Part shown: piece after piece, positions 1-7,081 of the stretch | How positions within the stretch are numbered: position 1 is the stretch's first letter | How the letters are laid out: the number at the start of each line of letters is the position of its first letter | From: an uncultured Azospirillum sp. | Lineage (GTDB): Bacteria; Pseudomonadota; Alphaproteobacteria; Azospirillales; Azospirillaceae | NCBI RefSeq assembly: GCF_946480385.1 | Contig: NZ_CAMLJP010000168.1 | Span: 1-8,365 of the forward strand | Direction: 5' to 3' | DNA: 8,365 bases | The notes under the pieces: generated by a model | What the model was told of the DNA's origin: nothing | Database searches by the model: none | What the model saw: the letters and a program-made list of their open reading frames with translations, nothing else | Position numbers and translations under genes: made by a program

Positions 1-351
1 GTGCGCTGGATCGACCAGGGCGTCGGCTGCTCCAAGGTGCCGGACATCCACGACGTCGGTCTGATGGAAGACCGCGCCACCCTGCGCATCTCCAGCCAGC
101 ACATCGCCAACTGGCTGCACCACGGCATCTGCACCGAGGCCCAGGTGATGGAGGTCATGAAGCGCATGGCCGCCGTCGTCGACAAGCAGAATGCCGGCGA
201 CCCGCTGTACAAGCCGATGGCCGGCAACTTCGACGGCAGCATCGCCTTCCAGGCCGCCTGCGATCTGGTGTTCAAGGGCCGCGTCCAGCCGAACGGCTAC
301 ACCGAGCCGGTGCTGCATGCGCGTCGCCGTCAGGTGAAGGTGGCGGGGTGA
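1..351 (+). CDS. glcB: Malate synthase G, C-terminal fragment (5' end outside window)
   Basis: This is the last 116 residues of malate synthase G, which condenses glyoxylate with acetyl-CoA to give malate in the glyoxylate/glycolate route in the cytosol. The family is about 720-730 residues long, so roughly 85% of the gene lies left of the window and the first codon here is not the true start. The fragment lines up with the remembered E. coli GlcB C-terminus almost without gaps: GCSKVPD at residues 9-15, [19 protein letters not shown] at 21-39, [15 protein letters not shown] at 63-77 and [14 protein letters not shown] at 96-109. By that alignment Asp24 is the catalytic base (E. coli Asp631) and Cys10 matches Cys617. 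The second oxidisable cysteine of the E. coli enzyme (Cys688) is Ile here. The gene ends in TGA and is followed by a hairpin. Identity is near certain; only completeness is unknown. Confidence 0.96.
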   Translation: MRWIDQGVGCSKVPDIHDVGLMEDRATLRISSQHIANWLHHGICTEAQVMEVMKRMAAVVDKQNAGDPLYKPMAGNFDGSIAFQAACDLVFKGRVQPNGYTEPVLHARRRQVKVAG

Positions 352-360
352 GTTGGTTTT

Positions 361-392
361 TGCGGCGGAGGGGCATCGTCCCCTCTGCCGCA
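361..392. terminator. Hairpin between convergent genes, probable transcription terminator
   Basis: A 13-bp stem (361-373 with 380-392, one G-T wobble) closes a 6-nt loop. It lies 9 nt after the glcB stop and 8 nt after the stop of the opposing gene, where a shared terminator would sit. The T-run on the + strand side is weak (CCTTT), and the minus side is followed by A residues rather than T. Termination may therefore be inefficient or Rho-assisted. The hairpin is directly visible; the terminator role is inferred. Confidence 0.55.
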
Positions 393-400
393 GCCTTTGC

Positions 401-1717
401 TCAGGTTCCGATGTCCAACACCCGCACCGCCACCTGCTTGGTGTAGGGGCTGGCCGCGAAATACTCGTACGTGACCGCGTTCTCCGCGGCGAATTCCTGG
501 AACGCCCGGTACTCGTCGTCGCGCCAGCTGCGGTTGCCGATATATTCGTCGAAGACGATGACGGTCCCCGGCAGCACCCGGTCGGCCAGCGCGGTCAGCA
601 CGGTGCGGGCCGAGGCGTAGATGTCGCTGTCGACATTGACGAAGCGCACCGGCCCAGGATGAGCCGCCAGGAACGGCGGCAGGCTGTCCTCGAACCACCC
701 CACATGCAGGCGGGCGTTGTCGCGCACCGGCGGCAGCTGGCTGCCGGTGGTCAGCACGCCGCGGGGGGAGTTGACCCAGCCCTCCGGCAGCCCTTCGAAC
801 GAATCGAAGCCGTGGACCTCCTGCCCGGCCACATCGGCGATGTGGTTGAGCGAGGTGCCGCGCCGCACGCCGAACTCCAGCACAAGACCGGAGGTGGCGG
901 CACAGGACAGCGCGTGGCGCAGCAGCCGACCGCTGTTGCCGAACAGGCGGAAGTCGGAGGAGAGCTTCGGCAGCAGCGCCCTGGCGCCGTCGGGAAGCGG
1001 CCGGCGCTTCGGGTTGTCGCCAATCTCGGCAGCCTCGACGGAATCGGCCTCGGCGGTGCGGCCAAGCAGCCGAAGGGTGGCGGCGAGATAGCCCCAATAT
1101 TTGCCGTTGGCACCGCCGCAGCGGGTGGCGCGGCGCAGGCGTCGAAGCGCCTCGTCGGAGCCGTGATGGTGCAGGGCCTGGGCGTGGCTGCCGAACCACG
1201 CGGCGGCATGTTCGGGATCGTCGGCCAGCAGGGCGTCGAAATGGGCCAGCGACTCCGCATCCTCGCCGAGATAGGCCGCGGCCATCGCCGCCTCGTAGCG
1301 GATGTCTGACGAAATGTCGCCGCCGCGGATCGCCGTCCGGGCCAGGGTGAGCGCATCGCCATAGCGGGCGTCGCGCCGCAGGGCGCCGGCCAGGGAGGCG
1401 GTGAGGGTGGCGTCGCCGGGGGTGAGGCGGGTCGCGCGCTCGAACCAGCGGACGGCGGGGAAGGGGGCGTTGTCGGCCTGATGGGCCTGGGCCAGGGAGG
1501 ACAGCAGGTCCGGATCGGCCGGCCGGTCGGCCAGGACGCGGCGCAGGCAGGCAATGGCCGCCGGGGCGTCGCGATGGCCGAGATGGGCCAAGCCGAGCAA
1601 ATGGAGCCGTTCCAACCCGTGGGGGAGGGCATCGCCGCGCAGCAGGCGCAGGGCGGGGCGGTAACGGCGCGCGTCGATCAGGGCGCGCGCCTCGTCGAAT
1701 ACAGAATCAGCGGTCAA
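401..1717 (-). CDS. TPR-repeat protein with C-terminal TylF/MycF-type SAM-dependent methyltransferase domain
   Basis: This is a 438-residue two-part protein. Residues about 5-225 are Ala/Leu/Arg-rich helical repeats resembling degenerate TPR units (for example LHLLGLAHLGHRDAPAAIACL, with residues 141-163 and 170-195 as further units). Residues about 250-438 form a Rossmann methyltransferase of the macrocin-O-methyltransferase (TylF/MycF) type: SAM motif VLEFGVRRGTS at 279-289, GFDSFEGLPEGW at 303-314, acidic NVDSDIYAS at 361-369 and VFDEYIGNR at 388-396. Family members methylate hydroxyls of sugars or other small molecules, often with a divalent metal; the substrate here is unknown. The TPR part suggests docking to a partner. 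The start is TTG, with a stop four codons upstream in frame, no other plausible start nearby and only a weak GAG-type ribosome site. The upstream methyltransferase gene ends 12 nt before it, so co-transcription and coupled translation are likely. No signal peptide or membrane segment is seen. Confidence 0.85.
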   Translation of the reverse strand: MTADSVFDEARALIDARRYRPALRLLRGDALPHGLERLHLLGLAHLGHRDAPAAIACLRRVLADRPADPDLLSSLAQAHQADNAPFPAVRWFERATRLTPGDATLTASLAGALRRDARYGDALTLARTAIRGGDISSDIRYEAAMAAAYLGEDAESLAHFDALLADDPEHAAAWFGSHAQALHHHGSDEALRRLRRATRCGGANGKYWGYLAATLRLLGRTAEADSVEAAEIGDNPKRRPLPDGARALLPKLSSDFRLFGNSGRLLRHALSCAATSGLVLEFGVRRGTSLNHIADVAGQEVHGFDSFEGLPEGWVNSPRGVLTTGSQLPPVRDNARLHVGWFEDSLPPFLAAHPGPVRFVNVDSDIYASARTVLTALADRVLPGTVIVFDEYIGNRSWRDDEYRAFQEFAAENAVTYEYFAASPYTKQVAVRVLDIGT

Positions 1718-1729
1718 AATGACTCGTCG

Positions 1730-2305
1730 TCAGGGCAGCCGGCGGAAGGTCCAGACCGACGCCGGCGGCAGGTTCCGGGCGATCCAGGCGTGGCGCCGCG
1801 GCTTCAGCCGCAGCCGCCGGATCAGTTCCGGATTGACCGGGGCGAAGGGACCGTAGGTGAATTGCACGAAAACGCCGTCCTGCGCCAGCACGGAAAAGGC
1901 GCCGCGCACGATCCGGGCCTGGACCGACAGCGGCATGGCGATCAGCGGCAGGCCCGACACCACCGCGTCGCAGGTCTCCCAGCCATGGGCCTGGACGATG
2001 CGGTGGACCCGCGTGGCATCGCCGCGCACCACCGTGGCGTTCGGGTGCAGGATCGACAGATGATCGGCGAAGGCGGGGTCGAGTTCCACCATCAGCAGAT
2101 TGTCGGGAGTGACGCCATGGGCCAGCAGCGCCGAAGTGACCGGACCGGTGCCCGGCCCCAACTCTACCACCCGCTGCGTGGGGCTGCATCTGGCGGCCTT
2201 CGCCATGGCGCGGCACAATTCAGGACCGCTTGGAGTTACCGACGCGACCTTCAGGGGTGAGCGAATCCAGCGCTCGACAAAAAGCTTGCGTTCAGCAAGT
2301 GACAT
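1730..2305 (-). CDS. PmtA-type phospholipid N-methyltransferase (SAM-dependent, rhizobial class)
   Basis: This 191-residue protein is the usual length for the Sinorhizobium-type phospholipid N-methyltransferases, which methylate phosphatidylethanolamine stepwise toward phosphatidylcholine at the inner membrane face. Visible marks are WIRSPLKVASVTPSG near residues 13-27, SAM motif I VVELGPGTG at 46-54, VELDP at 73-77, GDA at 95-97, the VVSGLPL post-motif at 115-121, VQFTYGP at 147-153 and the closing RNLPPASVW at 177-185. The last two are typical of PmtA rather than of rRNA adenine dimethylases, which share the fold and are often named in error for this family. I start at 2305 because a strong GGGAGGT site lies 6 nt upstream; a start 10 codons earlier has no such site. 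It is probably the first gene of a two-gene unit. The enzyme class is well supported; the exact lipid product is inferred. Confidence 0.82.
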   Translation of the reverse strand: MSLAERKLFVERWIRSPLKVASVTPSGPELCRAMAKAARCSPTQRVVELGPGTGPVTSALLAHGVTPDNLLMVELDPAFADHLSILHPNATVVRGDATRVHRIVQAHGWETCDAVVSGLPLIAMPLSVQARIVRGAFSVLAQDGVFVQFTYGPFAPVNPELIRRLRLKPRRHAWIARNLPPASVWTFRRLP

Positions 2306-2311
2306 CGACCG

Positions 2312-2318
2312 ACCTCCC
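2312..2318 (-). promoter_or_regulatory. Strong ribosome binding site fixing the start of the PmtA-like gene
   Basis: GGGAGGT on the minus strand, 6 nt before the ATG at 2305. It is the main reason for preferring this start over the in-frame codon at 2335. Confidence 0.7.
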
Positions 2319-2417
2319 AACAGACGCCGGATCAATTCCTCGGCTCTGCTTCAACCCTTTCTACTGAGTTACGTTTCATTGCGCCAGCCGAATGGATTTT
2401 GAATGATCGTTTAACAA

Positions 2418-2443
2418 AACGGTGACGCTGCAATGACGATTCC
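2418..2443 (-). promoter_or_regulatory. Possible EcfG-type (general stress sigma factor) promoter
   Basis: On the minus strand GGAAT (2443-2439) is followed after exactly 17 nt by CGTT (2421-2418). The alphaproteobacterial EcfG consensus is GGAAC-N16/17-CGTT, so one base differs. It faces the PmtA-like gene and would leave a leader of about 100 nt. The match is short and could be chance. Confidence 0.3.
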
Positions 2444-2647
2444 TTTTTACCAAGTATTTTGGTCGGGTTAACGTCCGATGGACTAGCCGGAAGGGGAAGG
2501 GGCGCAGCCATGCCGGCAGCGGCGAACCGCAGCGGCAATGTTCTCCTTTTCTTCCACTGCACCGTTGACAGGGCCGTGACCGCCGGGCACCGTTGCGAAA
2601 CCGGAAGGACGCCGGACGGACAGGGGACCAGGGGACCGGAACAGGAC

Positions 2648-3469
2648 ATGCCGACGCTCGCACCCGATCATTCGGATCTGTTCGACGATACGGGCAAGCC
2701 GCCCCGGCTGTTGGAACTCGACGTCGCTCGGGTGATGCGCAATCCAAGCATGCCGCGCCGCCATTTCGACCCGCAGGAAATGCAGAGTCTGGCCGACTCG
2801 ATTGCGCATTACGGGCTGAAGCAGCCGATCCTGGTGCAGGAGGTCGTCGGCGGCCATCGGCTGGTCGCCGGCGAACGGCGGCTGCGGGCGCATGAGATAC
2901 TGGGACTGGCGACCATCTATGCGCTGGTCACCTCCGGCAACCCGGACGAGCTGACGCTGGTGGAGAATGTGCAGCGCGTCGATCTGGATGCGCTGGAACT
3001 GGCGGAGGCGCTGTCCCGCCTGATCGACCGCTTCGGCTATACCCAGGAACAGCTCGGCCGCATCATCGGCAAGAGCCAGAGCAACGTCAGCCATACCCTG
3101 CGGCTGAACAGCCTGCCGGAGACGATCAAGCAGGAATATGCGGCCGCCCATCACGACGTCTCGCGCTCTACCCTGATCGAGATCGCCTGGATCAAGGATC
3201 TGGACGAGCAGATGGCGCTGTGGGAGCAGGTGAAGGCCGGCGACGGCACCGTCCAGGCCGCCCGCAGTCGCAAGGACGCCGCCAAGGAACCGTCGCTGCG
3301 CACCATGTCGGCGGTCGGCCGCTTCCTCGATGCTCTGCGCCGCGCGACCGCCCGTCTGGGCGACCCGCGCGAGCACCGCGCCTATGTCGACGACATGCAG
3401 CGCCGCGAACTCATCAGCCTACGCCGCCGCATCGACCTGCTGCTGGGCGACGAACCGATGATCGATTGA
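2648..3469 (+). CDS. ParB/RepB/Spo0J-family DNA-binding protein (orphan, no ParA beside it)
   Basis: This 273-residue protein has the ParB N-terminal fold followed by a helix-turn-helix. RRHFDPQEMQSLADSIAHYG at 37-56 and KQPILVQ at 58-64 match the opening of the ParB/sulfiredoxin-like domain. GERRLRA at 75-81 is the arginine-rich box that in ParB binds CTP and drives clamp spreading, and ENVQR at 106-110 is the next conserved box. YTQEQLGRIIGKSQSNVSHT at 131-150 is the helix-turn-helix. The last 70 residues are charged and helical and may dimerise. Canonical ParB loads on parS and acts with the ATPase ParA in chromosome or plasmid segregation; neither ParA nor parS is seen here, so a nucleoid-associated or regulatory role is equally possible. 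I start at the ATG at 2648 because homology begins just after it. The ribosome site there is weak (GGA about 7 nt upstream). The gene converges with gloC. Confidence 0.85.
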   Translation: MPTLAPDHSDLFDDTGKPPRLLELDVARVMRNPSMPRRHFDPQEMQSLADSIAHYGLKQPILVQEVVGGHRLVAGERRLRAHEILGLATIYALVTSGNPDELTLVENVQRVDLDALELAEALSRLIDRFGYTQEQLGRIIGKSQSNVSHTLRLNSLPETIKQEYAAAHHDVSRSTLIEIAWIKDLDEQMALWEQVKAGDGTVQAARSRKDAAKEPSLRTMSAVGRFLDALRRATARLGDPREHRAYVDDMQRRELISLRRRIDLLLGDEPMID

Positions 3470-3482
3470 GGGCGCGCCGCTT

Positions 3483-4115
3483 TCAATCGTTCAGGAACGG
3501 ATTGTACAGCCGCTCTTCCCCGAAATTCGACATCGGGCCGTGGCCGGGGATGAAGGCGATGTCGTCGCCGTAGGGGAACAGCTTGTCGCGGATCGAGGCG
3601 ATCAAGTCGGCGTAGTTGCCCTTGGGGAAGTCGGTGCGGCCGATCGAGCCCTGGAACAGCACGTCGCCGACGATGGCGAGCTTCGACGGCCGGTGGACGA
3701 ACACGACATGGCCGGGGGTGTGGCCGGGGCAATGGCGGACCTCCAGCGTCTGGTTGCCGACGGTCACCGTGTCGCCTTCCTCCAGCCAGCGGCCGGGCGT
3801 GAAGGAGCGGACGGGCGGGAAGCCGAACATCTGGCTCTGCATCGGCATGCCGTCGATCCAGAACTGGTCGTCGCGGTGCGGCCCCTCGATCGGCAGCGAC
3901 AGCTTGTCGGCCAGATCGGCGACGGCGCCGGCATGGTCGATGTGGCCGTGGGTGACCAGCACCTTCTCCAGCGTCACGCCCTTCGCCTTTGCCGCGGCCA
4001 GGATGCGGTCCAGGTCGCCGCCGGGATCGATGACGGCGCCCTTCATCGTCTCGGGGCACCAGAGCACCGTGCAGTTCTGCTGGAACGGGGTGACCGGAAC
4101 GATGGCGTACTGCAT
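3483..4115 (-). CDS. gloC: Hydroxyacylglutathione hydrolase of the GloC/YcbL type (glyoxalase II, MBL fold)
   Basis: This 210-residue metallo-beta-lactamase-fold hydrolase matches E. coli YcbL/GloC (about 215 residues) from end to end. Shared stretches include the start (PVTPFQQNC at 7-15), THGHIDH at 55-61, FWIDGMPMQSQMFG at 85-98, HCPGHTPGHVVF at 128-139, GDVLFQGSIGRTDFP at 150-164 and FIPGHGP at 188-194. His56, His58, Asp60, His61, His132, Asp151 and His192 form the expected two-metal site. The family hydrolyses S-lactoylglutathione to lactate and glutathione, the second step of methylglyoxal detoxification, and may accept other thioesters. It lacks the C-terminal domain of classic GloB. 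An AAGG site lies 7 nt before the ATG. The gene converges with the ParB-like gene (13 nt between stops) and diverges from the Rrf2 gene across 255 bp. The protein is cytosolic, with no signal peptide. Confidence 0.92.
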   Translation of the reverse strand: MQYAIVPVTPFQQNCTVLWCPETMKGAVIDPGGDLDRILAAAKAKGVTLEKVLVTHGHIDHAGAVADLADKLSLPIEGPHRDDQFWIDGMPMQSQMFGFPPVRSFTPGRWLEEGDTVTVGNQTLEVRHCPGHTPGHVVFVHRPSKLAIVGDVLFQGSIGRTDFPKGNYADLIASIRDKLFPYGDDIAFIPGHGPMSNFGEERLYNPFLND

Positions 4116-4167
4116 GTCCTGACCTTCGGCTCTGCGGGAAAATGGCGGAATGACCCCATGGGCCGGG

Positions 4168-4249
4168 GGACCTTAGCGCGCCCGCGCCGGATGCCGCAAA
4201 CCATTCGCGCAAAGCCGGTCGCAATGGCCGGCAAAACTGGCTAAGGTCC
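4168..4249. repeat. Widely spaced perfect 10-bp inverted repeat in the gloC/Rrf2 divergent region
   Basis: GGACCTTAGC at 4168-4177 is the exact reverse complement of GCTAAGGTCC at 4240-4249, with 62 nt between. The pairing does not extend further in either direction. Its place between two divergent genes would suit paired operator half-sites or a DNA loop, but no function can be shown from sequence. The rest of the 4116-4370 gap shows no gene and no convincing sigma-70 promoter; a TTGCGG-N17-CTAAGG on the minus strand (4199-4171) is a weak gloC candidate that would use the left arm. Confidence 0.4.
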
Positions 4250-4360
4250 GGGCGTCCGGCCGGAGCAAGCCTTTGGGTGGAATGCCGCGCCGGTACGAAA
4301 TGTTAACCTCCGAAGCTTTAGATCGGGGCGGACCAACCACCGTCGCCGCAATAAAACGGA

Positions 4361-4371
4361 TTCCGCCGGAA
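4361..4371. promoter_or_regulatory. Small perfect palindrome touching the Rrf2 start codon
   Basis: TTCCG-C-CGGAA is an 11-nt perfect dyad ending on the A of the ATG. A repressor bound here could block translation or transcription, as in autoregulation, but the element is short and GC-rich, so chance is quite possible. Confidence 0.2.
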
Positions 4372-4823
4372 TGCTGTCGCAGAAAGCCAAATATGCGTTG
4401 CGTGCCCTTATCATGCTGGCGGAGAAGGACACCGGCGACCTGATCCTGATCGCCGACATCGCGGAACGCGAGAACATCCCGCGCAAATTCCTGGAAGCGA
4501 TTCTGGTCGAACTGCGCAAGGAAGGCATCCTGTTCGCCAAGCGCGGCAAGAGCGGCGGCTACCGGCTGGCCCGCCCCGCCGCCCAGATCACCTTCGGCGA
4601 GGTGATTCGCCTGATCGACGGCCATCTCGCCCCGCTTCCCTGTGCCAGCAAGGGCTCCTTCAAGCCGTGCGAGGACTGCATCGATACGGAGACCTGCTCG
4701 GTCCGCTGGCTGATGCTGCAGGTCCGCGACGCCACCGCCTCCGTGCTCGACAACCGGACGCTGGCCGACGCCCTGCGCCACCGACAGTCCACCGGCGGCA
4801 TCGCCGCCAATTTCGACATCTGA
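4371..4823 (+). CDS. Rrf2-family transcriptional regulator with a four-cysteine cluster
   Basis: This 150-residue protein has the family's usual length and its standard opening (MLSQKAKYALRALIMLAE, residues 1-18). The winged helix covers about 1-75: IADIAERENIPRKFLEAIL at 28-46 is the helix-turn-helix and KRGKSGGYRLARP at 57-69 is the wing. Four cysteines follow at 91, 100, 103 and 109 (C-X8-C-X2-C-X5-C), then a dimerisation helix (VRDATASVLDNRTLADAL, 118-135). Rrf2 proteins such as IscR, NsrR and RirA hold Fe-S clusters on three cysteines in this region and sense iron, nitric oxide or cluster status. A cluster here is inferred, and the signal and targets are unknown. The start fits the family, although the ribosome site is weak (ACGGA 10 nt upstream). 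No Fe-S assembly or sulfur gene lies beside it. The SDR gene follows 93 nt downstream and has promoter-like signals of its own. Confidence 0.9.
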   Translation: MLSQKAKYALRALIMLAEKDTGDLILIADIAERENIPRKFLEAILVELRKEGILFAKRGKSGGYRLARPAAQITFGEVIRLIDGHLAPLPCASKGSFKPCEDCIDTETCSVRWLMLQVRDATASVLDNRTLADALRHRQSTGGIAANFDI

Positions 4824-4855
4824 CCGTCCCGCTTGCCGCCACGCTGAAATCGGGT

Positions 4856-4885
4856 TTGAGACGGCGGGCGGGCCTCCCGTATGGT
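4856..4885 (+). promoter_or_regulatory. Possible sigma-70 promoter of the SDR gene
   Basis: TTGAGA (4856-4861, 5 of 6 to TTGACA) and TATGGT (4880-4885, 4 of 6 to TATAAT) are 18 nt apart. Transcription would start near 4892, inside the dyad at 4889-4905. This supports a separate promoter for the SDR gene rather than read-through alone. Confidence 0.35.
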
Positions 4886-4888
4886 TGA

Positions 4889-4905
4889 CCGAACCATTGG
4901 TTTGG
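4889..4905. promoter_or_regulatory. Operator-like 17-bp dyad upstream of the SDR gene
   Basis: CCGAACCATTGGTTTGG is symmetric about its central T with 7 of 8 pairs matching. It sits between the candidate -10 and the start codon and touches the GGGAGG ribosome site. An overlapping dyad ATGGTT-N5-AACCAT (4881-4897) shares the AACC arm. Size and place suit a TetR- or MarR-like repressor site. No such regulator is encoded in the window, and whether the adjacent Rrf2 protein binds here is unknown. Confidence 0.4.
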
Positions 4906-4916
4906 GAGGGATCGGC

Positions 4917-5621
4917 ATGTCTGAAGAGAAGGTGGCCGTTATCACGGCCGGGGGCAGCGGCATGGGGGCGGCTTCGGCGCGCCGGCTGGCGGCCGACGGG
5001 TTCAAGGTCGCGATCCTGTCCTCCTCCGGCAAGGGCGAGGCGCTGGCCGCCGAGTTGGGCGGCATCGGGGTCACCGGGTCGAACCGGTCCAACGACGATT
5101 TGAAGCGGCTGGTCGATGCCGCCATGCAACGCTGGGGCCGCATCGACGCGCTGGTCAACAGCGCCGGCCATGGGCCCCGCGGTCCCCTGCTGGAAATCAG
5201 CGACGAGGACTGGCACCGCGGGATCGAGGTCTATTTCCTCAACGTCGCGCGGGCGGTGCGGCTGGTGGCGCCGGTCATGGTGGCGCAGAAGGGCGGCTCG
5301 ATCGTCAACATCTCCACGGCCTGGGCGTTCGAGCCGAGCGCCATGTTCCCGACCTCCGCCGTCGCGCGGGCGGGGCTGGCCGCCTACACCAAGATCTTCG
5401 CCGACCAGTATGCGGCGGACAATGTGCGGATGAACAACGTCCTGCCGGGCTGGATCGACAGCTTGCCCGCCACCGAGGAACGGCGCCAGAGCGTGCCGAT
5501 GCAGCGCTATGGCAGCAGTGACGAGATCGCGGCGACGGTAGCCTTCCTGGCCTCGCCGGGTGCCGGCTACATCACCGGCCAGAACATCCGGGTCGACGGT
5601 GGCCTGAGCCGCTCGGTGTGA
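4917..5621 (+). CDS. SDR-fold protein (short-chain dehydrogenase/reductase family) lacking the catalytic Tyr-Lys pair
   Basis: This 234-residue Rossmann-fold protein has the classical SDR layout. VAVITAGGSGMG at 6-17 is the nucleotide-binding loop (TAGGSGMG in place of TGxxxGxG), LVNSAGHG at 79-86 corresponds to NNAG, FLNV at 107-110 carries the structural Asn, VNISTAWAF at 130-138 holds the catalytic Ser region (Ser133/Thr134), and YITGQNIRVDGG at 218-229 is the standard C-terminus. Where classical SDRs have Tyr-x-x-x-Lys, this protein has Ser147-Ala-Val-Ala-Arg151 followed by AGL, so both key residues are changed. The surrounding sequence is intact and in frame, so it does not look like a decaying gene. 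I recall similar SDRs in other alphaproteobacteria with a comparable motif. Substrate and activity are unknown. The start at 4917 has GGGAGG about 7 nt upstream; an ATG 12 codons earlier has none and lies in the promoter/operator zone. Confidence 0.85.
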   Translation: MSEEKVAVITAGGSGMGAASARRLAADGFKVAILSSSGKGEALAAELGGIGVTGSNRSNDDLKRLVDAAMQRWGRIDALVNSAGHGPRGPLLEISDEDWHRGIEVYFLNVARAVRLVAPVMVAQKGGSIVNISTAWAFEPSAMFPTSAVARAGLAAYTKIFADQYAADNVRMNNVLPGWIDSLPATEERRQSVPMQRYGSSDEIAATVAFLASPGAGYITGQNIRVDGGLSRSV

Positions 5622-5645
5622 GCCGGGGGAAGCGGCTGGGAAACG

Positions 5646-5676
5646 AAAAAGGGCCGGCGAAATGCCGGCCCTTTTT
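5646..5676. terminator. Bidirectional Rho-independent terminator between the SDR gene and purA
   Basis: A perfect 8-bp GC stem (GGGCCGGC, 5651-5658, with GCCGGCCC, 5664-5671) closes a 5-nt loop. It is flanked by A5 on the left and T5 on the right, which extend the stem and give a U-run on both strands. It lies 24 nt after the SDR stop and 21 nt after the purA stop, so it serves both convergent genes. Confidence 0.92.
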
Positions 5677-5697
5677 GCTTGGGAACTCCCCGCCCTT

Positions 5698-6990
<1,293 letters not shown>

Positions 6991-7081
6991 CTCTCGTCTC
7001 CGCAAAACTTCAAAAGGAACCGCTCAACCTCCCGATCCACCGCAGGGCACCATCCGCGCGGCGTGGGGGTCCGTTCACCCT

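Larger units (their letters stand above)
2306..2647. other. Divergent intergenic region (342 bp), relatively AT-rich in its left half
   Basis: This stretch separates the PmtA-like gene (minus) from the ParB-like gene (plus). Roughly 2335-2475 is clearly more AT-rich than the surrounding genes, as expected for promoter DNA. Three things are visible: an EcfG-like minus-strand promoter at 2418-2443; a small dyad ACCAA-N5-TTGGT at 2449-2463; and a perfect TTGACA at 2565-2570 on the plus strand, with no convincing -10 at 16-18 nt spacing. No perfect parS-like site (TGTTTCACGTGAAACA) is present. An open frame runs through 2459-2647 into the ParB-like gene, but I treat it as non-coding. Confidence 0.6.

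Noticed and set aside
353..1309. Open frames on the + strand opposite the TPR-methyltransferase gene
   Set aside because: They are shadow frames of a gene with clear methyltransferase motifs, have no ribosome site and no recognisable domain.
1730..2305. Reading the PmtA-like protein as an rRNA adenine dimethylase (KsgA/Erm)
   Set aside because: The motif after SAM binding is VVSGLPL rather than the NxPY/F type, and the C-terminal RNLPPASVW pattern and 191-residue length fit phospholipid methyltransferases.
2459..2647. A 63-codon N-terminal extension of the ParB-like protein from a TTG codon
   Set aside because: The extension shows no similarity to ParB, lies in the relatively AT-rich promoter region, and homology begins just after the ATG at 2648.
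3463..3489. Inverted repeat CGATTGA-N13-TCAATCG between the ParB-like gene and gloC
   Set aside because: Both genes happen to end in GAT TGA, so converging stops create the arms. There is no T-run, so a terminator call is not supported.
4881..4916. Start of the SDR gene at the upstream ATG
   Set aside because: It has no Shine-Dalgarno, lies within the promoter/operator-like dyads, and the SDR fold begins directly after the ATG at 4917, which has GGGAGG upstream.
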